A stretch of DNA of 64,000 nt from Vibrio tubiashii ATCC 19109 (GCF_000772105.1 NZ_CP009354.1:3224001-3288000); one strand, 5' to 3'; counted from the first letter of the stretch, positions 1 through 10,263 are shown. A program made the numbers and translations. The notes: generated from the sequence alone by a model not told the origin.

Positions 1-248
1 GCGATCGCAGGAACACCTAGCTGAGCTAAGTACTGCGCCTCTTCTAGCATTAGATCAATCGACAAACGTTCGATACCCGGCATTGACTCCACGGTTTCGC
101 GGCGATCTTTACCCATAAGAATAAACATTGGATAAATCAGATCGTTAACAGACAATTGGTTTTCAGCCATCAAGCGGCGGCTAAAGTCATGCTTGCGCAG
201 GCGGCGCATACGACGGCCAGGGAATTGACCTTGAATCGAAACTGACAC
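1..248 (-). CDS. hemB: Delta-aminolevulinic acid dehydratase (porphobilinogen synthase), N-terminal part
   Basis: HemB condenses two 5-aminolevulinate molecules into porphobilinogen in tetrapyrrole synthesis. Only the first 82 codons are present; the gene runs off the left edge. The minus-strand translation starts MSVSIQGQFPGRRMRRLRKH and continues through YPMFILMGKDRRETVESMPG, which is characteristic of the HemB N-terminus (arginine-rich start, then the first strand of the barrel). The start is a GTG at 246-248 preceded by AAGGAGA about 6 bases upstream. The catalytic lysines and metal site lie outside the window. The gene is divergent from the TatD-family gene at 396. Confidence 0.9.
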   Translation of the reverse strand, partial: MSVSIQGQFPGRRMRRLRKHDFSRRLMAENQLSVNDLIYPMFILMGKDRRETVESMPGIERLSIDLMLEEAQYLAQLGVPAI

Positions 249-395
249 TCTATTCTCCTTGTGTGGTGAAAGTGCTTGAATTGCATAATATCACTCCAAG
301 CCGACGACGCCAGAGAGAGTCGAGAAAAATGCAAAAAATGACCAAATGCTCACACTGCCGTATACTCTCAGCTCGGATAGAGAGTGAGATAAGCA

Positions 396-1157
396 ATGAT
401 TGATACCCACGCACATATTTATGCCACTGAATTTGATTCTGATCGCGACCAAGTCGTCCAGCGTGCGTTGGCACAAGGCATTGATAAGATATTACTGCCA
501 AACATTGATTTAGAATCGATTGAGCCGATGTTGCGCACCGAGGCTGAGTATCCAGACGTTTGCCGCTCGATGATGGGACTACACCCATGTTACGTCGACG
601 CCAATGTTAAACAGAGCCTAGACATCATTCATTCTTGGTTTGATAAGCACAACTTCATCGCCGTAGGTGAAATTGGTATCGATCTGTACTGGGATAAAAC
701 CTTCAAAGCCGAGCAGGAGATGGCGTTTATTACTCAGCTCAATTGGGCAAAAGAGATGAAACTGCCAGTGGTCATTCACACACGAGACTCTATAGAAGAG
801 ACCCTCACACTACTTCGCCAAGAACAAGATGGTTCATTAAGCGGAGTATTCCACTGTTTTGGTGGCAGTGTTGAAGAAGCCCAAGCGATCAATGATCTCG
901 GCTTTCATCTTGGGCTTGGTGGCGTTTCGACGTTTAAAAATGGTGGCATGGATAAAGTAATTCCGCATCTAGATATGGATTACGTTATCTTAGAAACTGA
1001 CTGCCCTTATCTCGCTCCGGTTCCTCATCGTGGCAAACGCAATGAACCTGCGTATACCTCACTTGTTGCTCAGCGCGTCGCTGACCTAAGAGAAATAAGC
1101 ATCGAACAAGTGGATGACCTCACCACTGACAATGCCAAAACGCTGTTTAGTCTTTAG
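396..1157 (+). CDS. TatD-family metal-dependent hydrolase
   Basis: A 253-residue TIM-barrel hydrolase of the TatD/YcfH/YjjV family, whose members are cytoplasmic metal-dependent DNases or phosphodiesterases. The metal ligands are visible: H5 and H7 in DTHAH, E92 in GEIGID, H128 in VIHTRD, H153 in FHCFGG and D202 in ETDCPYLAP, followed by the family's RNEPAY motif. Length is normal. It sits next to tatABC but on the opposite strand, and TatD is not part of the translocase. Sequence alone does not say which of the three E. coli paralogues it matches, so no symbol is given. Confidence 0.9.
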   Translation: MIDTHAHIYATEFDSDRDQVVQRALAQGIDKILLPNIDLESIEPMLRTEAEYPDVCRSMMGLHPCYVDANVKQSLDIIHSWFDKHNFIAVGEIGIDLYWDKTFKAEQEMAFITQLNWAKEMKLPVVIHTRDSIEETLTLLRQEQDGSLSGVFHCFGGSVEEAQAINDLGFHLGLGGVSTFKNGGMDKVIPHLDMDYVILETDCPYLAPVPHRGKRNEPAYTSLVAQRVADLREISIEQVDDLTTDNAKTLFSL

Positions 1158-1179
1158 TTCTCCAGCTCTCCATAAACAA

Positions 1180-1211
1180 AACGGGGTTGATAGCTAGCTA
1201 TCAACCCCGTT
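1180..1211. terminator. Bidirectional terminator between the tatD-like gene and tatC
   Basis: A perfect 32-base palindrome (two 16-base arms, core AACGGGGTTGATAGCT) lies in the gap between the converging ends of the TatD-family gene and tatC. The left flank is A-rich (ACAAAA) and the right flank is TGCTCTAT. It could end transcription from both sides. The hairpin is read directly; its function is inferred. Confidence 0.75.
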
Positions 1212-1235
1212 GCTCTATATGGCTTAGTGGAAACT

Positions 1236-1985
1236 CTACTCTTCCACCTGTTCCTCACTATCCCCTTTACGCACATAAAAGCGCGCAAAGAACAAACCAA
1301 CCTCAAACAGTAGGCACATAGGAATTGCCAATAGCGTTTGCGAGATCATATCTGGCGGTGTCAGCATCATCCCGACCACAAACGCACCAACAATAATATA
1401 CGGGCGCTTCTGACTTAAGCTCTTAGGATCAGTGGCACCAGTCCAACATAGCAAGATGATGGCCACTGGCACTTCAAAGGCAATACCAAAGGCTAAGAAC
1501 AACGCGAGAACAAAATCGAGGTAGCTCGATATGTCCGTGGCGAACTCTACTCCACCCAGTGAAATGGCGGTAAAGAAGCCAAACACCAGTGGAAACACCA
1601 CAAAATACGCAAACGCGACACCGCAATAGAACAGCAGTGAGCTAGAGAACATTAGTGGCATGATTAAACGGCGTTCATGTTTATATAAGCCAGGTGCGAC
1701 AAATGCCCATACCTGATAGAGAATAAACGGAACGGCGATAAAGATAGACGCAATCAAGGTCAACTTTAACGGGGTAAAGAAGGGTGATGCCACATCAGTA
1801 GCAATCATGGTTGCCCCTTCAGGTAGACGCTCTACCAAAGGTGCAGAGACAAACTCATAGATGTCATTGGCAAAATAGATCAGCCCGATGAAAACCACCA
1901 ATACCGCTACAATTGCACGTAACAGGCGATTTCTCAGCTCTAGTAAATGGCTGATCAAAGGTTGTGTCTGCTCAACAGAAGACAT
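1236..1985 (-). CDS. tatC: Twin-arginine translocase subunit TatC
   Basis: TatC is the inner-membrane receptor that binds twin-arginine signal peptides and, with TatB and TatA, exports folded proteins. The 249-residue protein has six hydrophobic segments. It carries the signal-peptide-binding loop HLLELRNR, with the conserved Glu at residue 16, and the conserved block around PGLYKHERR in the first periplasmic-cytoplasmic region. Length matches the family. It is the last gene of tatABC, 64 bases after tatB, and is followed by a strong terminator. A likely Tat client in this window is the multicopper oxidase at 31773-33155. Confidence 0.97.
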   Translation of the reverse strand: MSSVEQTQPLISHLLELRNRLLRAIVAVLVVFIGLIYFANDIYEFVSAPLVERLPEGATMIATDVASPFFTPLKLTLIASIFIAVPFILYQVWAFVAPGLYKHERRLIMPLMFSSSLLFYCGVAFAYFVVFPLVFGFFTAISLGGVEFATDISSYLDFVLALFLAFGIAFEVPVAIILLCWTGATDPKSLSQKRPYIIVGAFVVGMMLTPPDMISQTLLAIPMCLLFEVGLFFARFYVRKGDSEEQVEE

Positions 1986-2049
1986 GGAAACCTCTACTCA
2001 TAAAGATCGAAAAGGAGCTACTCCATAGCAGCTCCTCCTATATGCGAGA

Positions 2050-2478
2050 CTATTCGGCTTTTTTATCTGCCTGCGGCGCTGATTGAGTGTTTAGACTCTC
2101 AACCACCCCTACTGAGTCATTGGCGTTCTGAGCAGGCTCAACTTCGTTGGCCGCTTCAGCACTGTTCGTCGCTGATTCGCTTTTGCTCGCGTATGGGCGT
2201 TGAACATCTTGCGCAGCTTGCTTTAATTGCTCCACCGAAGATTTGAGCTCTGGAGATAAATCTTCCATGCCCATCTTCTCGGCTTTGCGCAAGTTTTCTT
2301 GTAGCTCTTGAACCTTAAGCTCATGTGAAAGTTCATCTTTCACACTGTTTGCCATGTTTTTCGCCGCACCAACAAACTTGGAAACACTACGAATGGCATG
2401 AGGCAAACGCTCCGGACCAAGAACCACCAGCCCAACGACAGATATTAATACCAGTTCCCAAAAACCGATATCAAACAC
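2050..2478 (-). CDS. tatB: Sec-independent translocase subunit TatB
   Basis: TatB pairs with TatC to form the receptor complex for twin-arginine precursors. The protein (142 residues) starts [20 protein letters not shown], a short transmembrane helix with the conserved Glu at residue 8. The hinge motif LGPERLP and a long charged amphipathic helix follow. The C-terminal 50 residues are low-complexity (Ala, Glu, Asn, Ser) as is common in TatB. It starts 3 bases after the tatA stop, so the two are translationally close. Confidence 0.96.
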   Translation of the reverse strand: MFDIGFWELVLISVVGLVVLGPERLPHAIRSVSKFVGAAKNMANSVKDELSHELKVQELQENLRKAEKMGMEDLSPELKSSVEQLKQAAQDVQRPYASKSESATNSAEAANEVEPAQNANDSVGVVESLNTQSAPQADKKAE

Positions 2479-2481
2479 GAT

Positions 2482-2724
2482 CTACGCCTGCTCTTTGTCT
2501 TTCTTAGTTTCAGCAGTTGCGTCTGTTTTCTGCTGCTCTAAATTCTTAGGTTCGAAGTCTGCGTCTTTCTTATCTTTGTCCGACTCATCTTCGCTCATTG
2601 CTTTCTTGAAGCCTTTTACTGCTCCACCTAGATCGCCACCGATACCACGTAGCTTCTTAGTACCAAACAGTAGAACGACGATGACAGCAATAATCAGAAG
2701 TTGCCAAATACTAATACCACCCAT
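2482..2724 (-). CDS. tatA: Sec-independent translocase subunit TatA
   Basis: TatA polymerises to form the protein-conducting element of the Tat system. The 80-residue protein has an N-terminal transmembrane helix ([17 protein letters not shown]), the [20 protein letters not shown] hinge and amphipathic helix typical of TatA rather than TatB, and a charged, Lys/Asp-rich tail. It lies 50 bases downstream of ubiB and directly upstream of tatB, in the usual gammaproteobacterial ubi-tat order. Confidence 0.97.
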   Translation of the reverse strand: MGGISIWQLLIIAVIVVLLFGTKKLRGIGGDLGGAVKGFKKAMSEDESDKDKKDADFEPKNLEQQKTDATAETKKDKEQA

Positions 2725-2774
2725 TCTTTTTACCTCGGGTCTTATTAAACAAATTTATTTCAAGAGTTTAACGT

Positions 2775-4409
2775 CTATTGACGGTAAGCTCGCCAACTAA
2801 GCAACCAAAATGTGACCCCACCTAGGGCACTGGCCAGTGAAAGTTGCTCATAAGTGCTGTTGACCAATATTGCCGAGCATACGACTAATGTGGCTCCAAC
2901 ACCAAATAAAAATTTACCTGTCGCCTGCTGACGCTTGCTTGAGCGATAACCTTGGTAAAGCTGATCCATACGCTGGTTCATCATTTTACCCTGGCGCAAA
3001 CTATCGTAGAGAAGCTCTGGCAACTCGGGTAGTTTCTCGGCCCAAAACGGCGCACGATCTTTAACCGCATTAATTACCGCTTGTGGACCAACTTGGTTCA
3101 TCATCCACTCTTCTAAGAATGGCTTAGCTGTCTCCCACAAATCAAGTTGCGGGTAGAGCTGGCGGCCCAAACCTTCAACATAAAGCAGTGTCTTTTGCAG
3201 CAATACGAGCTGCGGCTGTACTTCCATATTGAAGCGGCGCGCTGTGTTAAACAGGTTTAGCAAAACATGACCAAACGAAATTTCACACAACGGCTTAGCA
3301 AATATCGGTTCGCACACAATACGTATTGCGAATTCAAACTCATCAATGTTGGTTTCACGTGGAACCCAACCTGACTCAACATGCAATTCCGCCACACGTC
3401 GGTAGTCTCGATTAAAGAAAGCTAAAAAGTTTTCCGCCAGATAGCGTTTATCTTCACTATTTAACGTCCCAACGATTCCACAGTCTAAACCTATCCAACG
3501 CGGGTTTTCTGGATGCTCCGGCTCAACAAACACATTGCCCGGATGCATATCCGCGTGGAAGAAGCTGTCTCGAAATACCTGGGTAAAGAACACGCTCACG
3601 CCGCGCTCCGCCAACAGCTTCATATTAGTGCCGTTAGCCTTCAACCCTTCAATATCAGAAACTTGGATGCCGTATATTCGCTCAGAAACCATGACAGTTT
3701 CATTACTGAAGTCGGTAATAACTTCAGGAACGTATAATTCTTCACTTCCTTCGAAGTTACGTCTTAGCTGAATCGCGTTGGCCGCTTCTCGGCGCAAGTC
3801 CAATTCATCAAGCAAGGTCTTCTCATATTCGCGCACCACTTCGACAGGTTTCAAACGACGTGCTTCAGGAAGTGCTTTGGCGACTATACGCGCCATTCGG
3901 TACATCAGTTTTAGATCTGCATCAATGACCGGGCGAATATCTGGTCGAATAACCTTCAATACCACTTCTTGGTTAGTCGATTTCAGCTTGGCGGTATGCA
4001 CCTGAGCGATCGAAGCAGACGCAAGCGGTTCAATCGCGAAATCATCAAACCATGTATCTAGTGAACCACCGAGTGCTTGTTCGATTTGCTGCTTGGCAAG
4101 CTGACCATCAAATGGGGAAACCTGATCTTGAAGCAAGGCTAGTGGATCAGCAATTTGCGGCGGGAAAAGATCTCGACGAGTCGACATCATCTGACCAAAC
4201 TTAATCCATACAGGGCCAAGCTCTTGCAGTGCTAAACGCAGCCTGTCACCGAGCGGCTTCTCTGGATGTTTGTTCTTAATCCAAAACAGGCTTTTTCTTG
4301 CTAACAGTGGCGCTTTGGTCAACTGGTGTGTTGGCAGTAGCTCATCCAAGCCATACTCTAGCTGAACACGGATGATCTGGTATAAACGACGCATCTCTGT
4401 CGGGGTCAT
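2775..4409 (-). CDS. ubiB: Ubiquinone biosynthesis regulatory protein kinase-like UbiB
   Basis: UbiB is an atypical kinase/ATPase of the ABC1/ADCK family required for ubiquinone synthesis; it is anchored in the inner membrane and supports the Ubi complex. The 544-residue protein shows the family KxGQ motif (KFGQ, residues 70-73), the Ala-rich loop SASIAQVH (about 131-138), the catalytic-loop-like HADMHPGN (285-292) and the metal-binding DCG (309-311). Two hydrophobic helices lie at the C-terminus (about 500-540). The start overlaps the ubiJ stop by 4 bases (ATGA), which suggests coupled translation. Confidence 0.97.
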   Translation of the reverse strand: MTPTEMRRLYQIIRVQLEYGLDELLPTHQLTKAPLLARKSLFWIKNKHPEKPLGDRLRLALQELGPVWIKFGQMMSTRRDLFPPQIADPLALLQDQVSPFDGQLAKQQIEQALGGSLDTWFDDFAIEPLASASIAQVHTAKLKSTNQEVVLKVIRPDIRPVIDADLKLMYRMARIVAKALPEARRLKPVEVVREYEKTLLDELDLRREAANAIQLRRNFEGSEELYVPEVITDFSNETVMVSERIYGIQVSDIEGLKANGTNMKLLAERGVSVFFTQVFRDSFFHADMHPGNVFVEPEHPENPRWIGLDCGIVGTLNSEDKRYLAENFLAFFNRDYRRVAELHVESGWVPRETNIDEFEFAIRIVCEPIFAKPLCEISFGHVLLNLFNTARRFNMEVQPQLVLLQKTLLYVEGLGRQLYPQLDLWETAKPFLEEWMMNQVGPQAVINAVKDRAPFWAEKLPELPELLYDSLRQGKMMNQRMDQLYQGYRSSKRQQATGKFLFGVGATLVVCSAILVNSTYEQLSLASALGGVTFWLLSWRAYRQ

Positions 4410-5011
4410 GCGCGCTCCAACAGTTGGTTCAATTTAGCCTCGATACGTGACGCTTGGCTTTTCACTTCATCCACTTGGTCACAAAAGTGCGCCACCTCTA
4501 GCGGTGCTGGCGCAATTTTCCACTCTTCTGTTAGAACTTGAGCAAGGTGATCTTGATGCTTTGCCGCTTGCGATTTGAAGAATTGACCGACATTGGCAGC
4601 ACCCTGAACCACAGTATGCGCGACAACGTCTCCAGTCACGCGTGACAACCACTCTTCAATATCGGGTTTGCAGTCCGTCATCAGCTGAGAAAACTTCTGC
4701 GCCAACTGAATATCACCTTCTAAGACCAACTTATCTTGCTTGATCAGCTTAGTAATATTGGCCTGCTCACGCAGCTCTGGCAGAACCGAGAGGTTCAAGG
4801 ATAAGTAGCAATCCGGCTCACCTTCATAATTCGCCAACACATCAATTTGCTGACTAAAGATAAAGGTCAAAGTCTTGTTCAGCTCTTTAAGGTGAACTTG
4901 AATCACTTGCCCTTTTAGGCGAGCAAGACGACGACCCAGCTCAGGGTCATCGTTAATAAGCGTATTGAGTGACGTTTCAATCACTGCAGTAACAAGAGGC
5001 TCAAATGGCAT
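4406..5011 (-). CDS. ubiJ: Ubiquinone biosynthesis accessory factor UbiJ (SCP2 domain)
   Basis: UbiJ (formerly YigP) is a lipid-binding SCP2-domain protein that, with UbiK, helps organise the soluble Ubi complex. The 201-residue product begins [20 protein letters not shown], matching the conserved UbiJ start. It has an SCP2-like beta region (about residues 35-110) and a C-terminal coiled coil ending [15 protein letters not shown]. It sits between ubiE and ubiB: 11 bases after the ubiE stop and overlapping ubiB by 4 bases. Confidence 0.93.
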   Translation of the reverse strand: MPFEPLVTAVIETSLNTLINDDPELGRRLARLKGQVIQVHLKELNKTLTFIFSQQIDVLANYEGEPDCYLSLNLSVLPELREQANITKLIKQDKLVLEGDIQLAQKFSQLMTDCKPDIEEWLSRVTGDVVAHTVVQGAANVGQFFKSQAAKHQDHLAQVLTEEWKIAPAPLEVAHFCDQVDEVKSQASRIEAKLNQLLERA

Positions 5012-5022
5012 AACAACCGACC

Positions 5023-5805
5023 TTAGAACTTATAACCACGGTGAAGGGCAACGATACCACCCGTCAGGTTGTAGTAACTGGTTTGATCAAAACCAGCTTC
5101 ATTCATCATGCCTTTCAGTGTCTCTTGATCTGGGTGCATACGAATAGACTCCGCTAGGTAACGGTAGCTTTCAGCATCATTAGCCACTAACTCGCCCATC
5201 TTAGGCAGTAAATGGAATGAATAAGTATCATAAATCTTTGAGAGCGGCTCTAAGATCGGCTTAGAGAACTCTAGAACTAGTAGACGTCCACCCGGCTTGA
5301 GCACACGGTACATAGAGCGTAGTGCTTTATCTTTATCCGTTACGTTACGTAGACAGAAGCTAATCGTAATCGCATCAAAATAGTCGTCAGGAAACGGCAA
5401 CTCTTCGGCATTCGCCTGCACGTAATGGACATTACCGACAATACCATTGTCACGTAACTTATCTCGGCCAACGTTAAGCATAGAGTTATTGATATCGGCC
5501 AGTACCACATGACCTTTTTCGCCAACAATTCGCGAGAATTTTGCGGTTAGGTCACCCGTACCACCACCAAGATCAAGCACGCGCTGACCAGGACGAACAC
5601 CACTGCAGTCGATAGTAAAACGCTTCCATAGGCGATGAATACCACCCGACATTAAGTCATTCATAATGTCGTACTTCGCTGCTACTGAGTGGAAGACCTG
5701 AGCAACTTTAGCCACTTTCTCTTCTTTGGCTACGGTACTGAAACCAAAGTGCGTGGTTTCATTTGTTTCTAAAGCTGTGTTCGATTGCACGCTTGTATCC
5801 GTCAT
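5023..5805 (-). CDS. ubiE: Bifunctional demethylmenaquinone / 2-polyprenyl-6-methoxy-benzoquinol methyltransferase
   Basis: UbiE is the SAM-dependent C-methyltransferase shared by the ubiquinone and menaquinone pathways. The 260-residue protein has the conserved start region [19 protein letters not shown], the SAM-binding motif [10 protein letters not shown] (about residues 75-85), the [13 protein letters not shown] block and the family ending near [17 protein letters not shown]. Length is close to E. coli UbiE (251). It is the first of the ubiE-ubiJ-ubiB genes and lies 56 bases downstream of rmuC on the same strand. Confidence 0.97.
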   Translation of the reverse strand: MTDTSVQSNTALETNETTHFGFSTVAKEEKVAKVAQVFHSVAAKYDIMNDLMSGGIHRLWKRFTIDCSGVRPGQRVLDLGGGTGDLTAKFSRIVGEKGHVVLADINNSMLNVGRDKLRDNGIVGNVHYVQANAEELPFPDDYFDAITISFCLRNVTDKDKALRSMYRVLKPGGRLLVLEFSKPILEPLSKIYDTYSFHLLPKMGELVANDAESYRYLAESIRMHPDQETLKGMMNEAGFDQTSYYNLTGGIVALHRGYKF

Positions 5806-5861
5806 GATGATTCCTCTTCGAGCAGCGCATTGAATTAATACGACCTAAGCACTGCGGGCGA

Positions 5862-7412
5862 TTAGTTTACTTTATCCTCATCCGGATGTCTTTGTACGAA
5901 AGAGTCATTTTTATCCAAGGCAGCATTTTCTGTGAAATGGTCATGCTGAGCAAGTTGCGCCAAATCATTGGAAATTGGTTTTTTCACTTCAACGCCCAGT
6001 TGTTTGAAGCTTTCCGCTTGGCGAATCACATTCCCGCGCCCAGTCGCGAGCTTGTTCATTGCCCCTTGGTAATTTTGGTTGGCTTTATCTAATGCGCCGC
6101 CAAGACTCTCCATATCATCCACAAACAGGCGCAGTTTGTCGTAAAGTTTGCTGGCACGCTCGGCAATAACCTGCGCATTCTGGTTTTGCCGCTCGTTACG
6201 CCACAAGTTATCGATCGTACGTAGCGCGACAAGTAAGGTGGTTGGGCTCACCAAGATGATGTTTTGCTCCATCGCATCTTTGACCAGACTAGGGTCTGCT
6301 TGAATAGCGACCTGAAATGCAGGCTCTACAGGAATAAACATCAGTACATAGTCTAAGCTCTGAATGCCTTTTAACTGATGATAGTCTTTTTGAGACAGCC
6401 CTTTTATATGTGCTCGTAATGCAAGTAAGTGGTCACTTAGTGCCCGCACTCGCTCGTTATCAGTTTCAGCATTAAAGTACCTTTCGTAGGCCACCAAGGC
6501 CATTTTCGAGTCCACCACCACTTGTTTATCTTGCGGTAAGTGAACGATGACATCGGGCTGATAGCGTTTACCCGCTTCATTTTGCAAACTGACTTGGGTT
6601 TGATATTCATGCCCTTCACGTAAGCCAGACTCAGCGAGTACGCGCGCGAGTACCACTTCGCCCCAGTTGCCCTGCTGCTTGTTATCACCTTTTAGCGCTT
6701 GAGTCAGGTTAAGCGCTTCTTTGGTCATCTGCTCATTTAATCTTTGGAGGTTTTTTAGCTCATGAACTAAGGTGTGACGCTCTTTGGCTTCTTGATTAAA
6801 ACTGTCGTTCACTTGCTTCTTGAACCCTTCCAGTTGCTCTTTTAGAGGAGAAAGCAAACCATCCAAGCTCTGGCGGTTTTGCTGATCCACTTTGGCCGTT
6901 TTGGCTTCAAATAGCTGGTTGGCAAGCTGTTCAAATTGCTGCTTGAGGCGTTCTTCTGCCTGCTCTAACAGTTGGAGCTTTTCTTGGCTGGCTTTGTTTT
7001 GTTGTTCATGTCGCGCTTCTTGCTCACGTAACTGTGCCTCTAGCTGCGATTTTTGCTCACGAATTTGGTTGAGGTCATCGGCATACTGTTGACGTTCCTG
7101 CTTCACTGCCTCGAAATAGCGCAGCTTCTCTAGCACTGCCATTAACTTACCGTGAGACTGTTTTAACTCGTAGGCTGACTTGTCACGTTCACTATCTAGC
7201 TCGTCGAGTTCTCGCTGTGCCTCACCGAGTTCTTTTTCTAGCTGCACAATCTGGCTACTGGCAAGGTGCTGATTCGATTCTAATTGTTGTTCAAGAAGCT
7301 GATTGTCAAAGCGCATTTTCTGTTTGACCCACCAGCCGACAACCACGCCACTTGCGACGGCACCGGATAGGCCACTGATCAACATAGCTTGATGCTCAAG
7401 AATCCATTGCAT
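5862..7412 (-). CDS. rmuC: DNA recombination protein RmuC
   Basis: RmuC-family proteins have a restriction-endonuclease-like fold and in E. coli limit inversions between short inverted repeats. The 516-residue protein has an N-terminal membrane helix (about residues 10-28) and a long coiled coil rich in Gln, Glu and Lys (about 40-230). The conserved RmuC core follows: GNWGEVVLARVLAESGLREG, then YQPDVIVHLP, VVDSKMAL and the IVSPTTLLVALRTI-type segment (ILVSPTTLLVALRTID). It precedes ubiE, as in many gammaproteobacteria. Confidence 0.94.
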   Translation of the reverse strand: MQWILEHQAMLISGLSGAVASGVVVGWWVKQKMRFDNQLLEQQLESNQHLASSQIVQLEKELGEAQRELDELDSERDKSAYELKQSHGKLMAVLEKLRYFEAVKQERQQYADDLNQIREQKSQLEAQLREQEARHEQQNKASQEKLQLLEQAEERLKQQFEQLANQLFEAKTAKVDQQNRQSLDGLLSPLKEQLEGFKKQVNDSFNQEAKERHTLVHELKNLQRLNEQMTKEALNLTQALKGDNKQQGNWGEVVLARVLAESGLREGHEYQTQVSLQNEAGKRYQPDVIVHLPQDKQVVVDSKMALVAYERYFNAETDNERVRALSDHLLALRAHIKGLSQKDYHQLKGIQSLDYVLMFIPVEPAFQVAIQADPSLVKDAMEQNIILVSPTTLLVALRTIDNLWRNERQNQNAQVIAERASKLYDKLRLFVDDMESLGGALDKANQNYQGAMNKLATGRGNVIRQAESFKQLGVEVKKPISNDLAQLAQHDHFTENAALDKNDSFVQRHPDEDKVN

Positions 7413-7579
7413 AATAAAGATTTAACTGTTCAGAATGAGATACTTTCAATGGTATTTTACCACTGGATAAATGTCCAGTTTGTCGGCTAGATATCGAACA
7501 GCTAGACTAGGCGCTCACTACCCTGTCCCATACTTGTCGCCAGTGAATCTTAACTGGTTGGTTTTATTGAAGGAACATC

Positions 7580-8485
7580 ATGAACGAGCGCCGTGCTTTA
7601 GGCTTAGGTTTATCAGCAGTACTACTCTGGTCAACGGTTGCCACCGCATTCAAACTCACCTTAGCTGAGTTTTCTCCGATCCAAATGCTAACTGTCGCCA
7701 GTATCGTTTCCGCGCTAGCACTAATGGCGATTTGTGCCGTGCAAGGTAAGCTGAAAACACTACCGAGCACGTTTCTCTCCAATCCTTGGTATTACCTACT
7801 GTTAGGTCTAATAAACCCACTCGCTTACTACATCATATTGTTTAAAGCTTATGAGTTACTTCCTGCCTCACAAGCACAAGCGATCAATTACAGTTGGGCG
7901 ATTACACTTACTCTGATGGCGGCGGTATTTTTAGGTCAGAAAATCCGTAAGCAAGACTGGATCGCTTGTACCTTCAGCTACTTGGGGGTAATTGTTATTG
8001 CCACTCAGGGTGATGTGCTTGGCTTAAACTTTGAAAGTCCACTCGGGGTTGGTCTGGCACTGTTTTCTACCCTACTTTGGGCAAGTTACTGGATTTTAAA
8101 TACCAAGAACAAGGCAGATCCGATTGTTGGGGTTTTACTCGGCTTTCTGGTTGCGATTCCATTCGCAATTGGTTTAACGCTGTATGAAGGGCTGAGCTTT
8201 AGCCATATATCAACACAAGGATGGCTAGCCGTCAGCTATGTCGGCCTGTTTGAGATGGGGATTACTTTTGTTCTGTGGCTGAGTGCACTTAAATTAACTC
8301 AAAACACATCGCGTTTGAGTAACCTTATCTTTGCTTCCCCTTTTATCTCGCTGATGTTGCTAGCAACGATAATTGGCGAACAAATTCACCCATCGACTTT
8401 GGTCGGCTTGGTACTGATCATTACTGGCTTAGTGATCCAGCAGATCAAATTTGGCAAAAAAGATCACGCCAAACAGCCGGTATAA
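7580..8485 (+). CDS. EamA/DMT-superfamily transporter
   Basis: A 301-residue integral membrane protein with about ten hydrophobic segments arranged as two EamA repeats (about residues 8-142 and 155-290). This is the drug/metabolite transporter fold used by many amino acid and metabolite exporters. The start is supported by GAAGGAA about 6 bases upstream of the ATG. It is divergent from rmuC (167-base gap) and converges on the HDOD gene. The substrate cannot be read from sequence. A second, dissimilar EamA-type gene lies at 13778. Confidence 0.85.
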   Translation: MNERRALGLGLSAVLLWSTVATAFKLTLAEFSPIQMLTVASIVSALALMAICAVQGKLKTLPSTFLSNPWYYLLLGLINPLAYYIILFKAYELLPASQAQAINYSWAITLTLMAAVFLGQKIRKQDWIACTFSYLGVIVIATQGDVLGLNFESPLGVGLALFSTLLWASYWILNTKNKADPIVGVLLGFLVAIPFAIGLTLYEGLSFSHISTQGWLAVSYVGLFEMGITFVLWLSALKLTQNTSRLSNLIFASPFISLMLLATIIGEQIHPSTLVGLVLIITGLVIQQIKFGKKDHAKQPV

Positions 8486-8513
8486 CAACACGTTAACACC
8501 AACAGGGTCTGTT

Positions 8514-8549
8514 GAGCTAGCCTATCTAGAATAATTGATAGGCTAGCTC
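8514..8549. terminator. Inverted repeat between convergent genes, overlapping the HDOD stop
   Basis: Perfect 13-base arms (GAGCTAGCCTATC at 8514-8526 and its complement at 8537-8549) flank a 10-base loop. The repeat covers the last codons and stop of the HDOD gene and lies 28 bases after the EamA stop. It has no clear T-tract on either side. It may be a bidirectional terminator; that is an inference. Confidence 0.5.
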
Positions 8550-9350
8550 ACTGCCTTGCCCGCGCACCTCATCAATCTTAGCGGCTAGCTCAGGTGATAC
8601 ATGTAGTGCTTTAGCCGCTTTACTGTTTTCTAGGTAACTCAGCTTTTCACTCTCTTCCAACATCATATCCCAGCGTTGATGCGCATCTCGCGCCAGATAC
8701 ATCAAGCAAGCCAGTCGTTTCGACTCTACCGCTTTAGCTGGGTGGTTAACATTGGCGATGGCATCAACAAGCTGATTAGGGAACTTCCAGCTTTCGGCAA
8801 GCACGGCTCCGAGTTCTTGAGCATCGACACCAAGTACTTCTTTTTGCACCTGAGCGGCATTTTCCCCACTTGCCACACGTTGGCTGATGGCGACCGCTTT
8901 TTCAGGCTCTAGAGTATGAATCATGAGTTCACCAATGTTATGCAGCACGCCAGTACTAAAGGCCTCATTGGGGTCAAGTTTGATGTCTCTCGCTATGGTG
9001 CTAGCAATTGTTGCTACTTCAAAGGTTGCCGCCCAATAATCTTTGATATTGAGGGTTTCTATCTTGGGAAACGTCGAAGCAAGTATCGAAGAAGAAATTA
9101 GGTTACGAATAGCACCAATTCCGATACGAACAATGGCATCATTAATATTCGCCACCCCTTTAACACCACCAAATTGAGCAGAGTTTGCCATCCTTAGAAC
9201 CCTTGCCAACAATACCTGATCCATTGCCATCTTATGGGCGAGTTCACCGAAGTCGATCGAATCTCGGTTGACCATTTCCAACAACTCTTGCAGTACACTT
9301 TCGATTCGCGGCAACTCGTTAATACGAGAAATCAGTGCTTGTTGACTCAT
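8526..9350 (-). CDS. HDOD-domain protein
   Basis: A 274-residue protein with an HDOD domain (about residues 10-210), an HD-like non-hydrolytic fold used in signalling and stress regulators. Seen: LPRIESVLQELLEMVNRDSI, then LARVLRMANSAQFGG, the block AIVRIGIGAIRNLISSS, and GVLHNIGELMIHTLEPEKA. No partner domain (GGDEF, EAL, kinase) is attached. I place the start at the ATG at 9348-9350, which has AAGGAG 8 bases upstream. An in-frame ATG 30 bases earlier has no ribosome site. The role of this protein is not known from sequence. Confidence 0.85.
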   Translation of the reverse strand: MSQQALISRINELPRIESVLQELLEMVNRDSIDFGELAHKMAMDQVLLARVLRMANSAQFGGVKGVANINDAIVRIGIGAIRNLISSSILASTFPKIETLNIKDYWAATFEVATIASTIARDIKLDPNEAFSTGVLHNIGELMIHTLEPEKAVAISQRVASGENAAQVQKEVLGVDAQELGAVLAESWKFPNQLVDAIANVNHPAKAVESKRLACLMYLARDAHQRWDMMLEESEKLSYLENSKAAKALHVSPELAAKIDEVRGQGSELAYQLF

Positions 9351-9438
9351 AGAGGTTACTCCTTGCTCTCTTCTCCCCATTTAATATAGGACAGAAATTA
9401 ACAACTAGGTCGATAAGCCTTTCATAAAATGGGGTAAC

Positions 9439-10263
9439 TTATTGCTTTGAGTCTTGTAGCCACTGGCGTGGAGAAGTACCCGAAACATGTTGAAAAGCGC
9501 GAGAAAAGCCAGAGTAGCTACCATATCCAACTTCATCAGCAACCCAGTTAAGAGGTTTGTTTTTTAGCAATAAAGATTGAGCAACCGACACTCGCCACTT
9601 CTGCACATAATCTCCAGGGGTGTCACCGACAACCTGCTTAAAGGTTTCAATAAACTGAGTGCGTGACATCGCCGCTAACGAAGCCATTTCGGCAATAGTG
9701 TAATGACGGGCTGGTAGTTGGTGAACTGCCGATACAACGGCTGCCAAGCGTGGATGTGCTAAAGCGGAGAAGAGTCCCTGCTCTATCTTTTGCTCGTCAA
9801 TTAAGTAGCGAAAGATCAGTGCCATCAATGTATCGCTCAACTTATCCATCATAAATTGCTGCCCTGCAGACTCGCTATGCGACTCTTGAAACAACAGCTC
9901 AATCACTGGCGTTAAGTTAGGGGCGACTTCAAACGGGATGACCACGACATCTGGCAATGCCGACAACAGAGGGTTCACCTGCCCTGCGCGATACTCAACA
10001 TTAGCGCAAACGAGGTCTGCCCCCTCAGCGACGCCTTCTATCACATGCGGCGTACTACTAGGTAGATAAATGATGCTGGGTTGCGTTAGGTGATGCGCAC
10101 TCCCCAATGAGCTTGCCAACTTCAAATGACCAGATTTAAGCACATGAAGATGCCCTTGGTTATGCGGACTCTGCTTGAACGAAGAGACGCCGCATAATTG
10201 GCCAGAATAGAAAACACCAGTGCGGATAGAAAAGTGCCCCATCAATTTTGACAGCAGATCCAT
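9439..10263 (-). CDS. AraC-family transcriptional regulator (cupin sensor plus HTH)
   Basis: A 274-residue regulator. The N-terminal half (about residues 1-165) looks like the AraC-associated cupin sensor (HLHVLKSGHLKL, IIYLPSSTPHVIEG). The C-terminal half is the double helix-turn-helix AraC domain (YTIAEMASLAAMSRTQFIETFK and DEVGYGSYSGFSRAFQHVSG, then SPRQW). It is divergent from the YHS-domain gene with a 111-base shared upstream region, so that gene is its most likely target. The ligand is unknown. Confidence 0.88.
   Translation of the reverse strand: MDLLSKLMGHFSIRTGVFYSGQLCGVSSFKQSPHNQGHLHVLKSGHLKLASSLGSAHHLTQPSIIYLPSSTPHVIEGVAEGADLVCANVEYRAGQVNPLLSALPDVVVIPFEVAPNLTPVIELLFQESHSESAGQQFMMDKLSDTLMALIFRYLIDEQKIEQGLFSALAHPRLAAVVSAVHQLPARHYTIAEMASLAAMSRTQFIETFKQVVGDTPGDYVQKWRVSVAQSLLLKNKPLNWVADEVGYGSYSGFSRAFQHVSGTSPRQWLQDSKQ

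Noticed and set aside
6437..6688. Minus-strand open frame inside rmuC
   Set aside because: It is a shadow of rmuC in another frame, with no start context and odd amino-acid composition.
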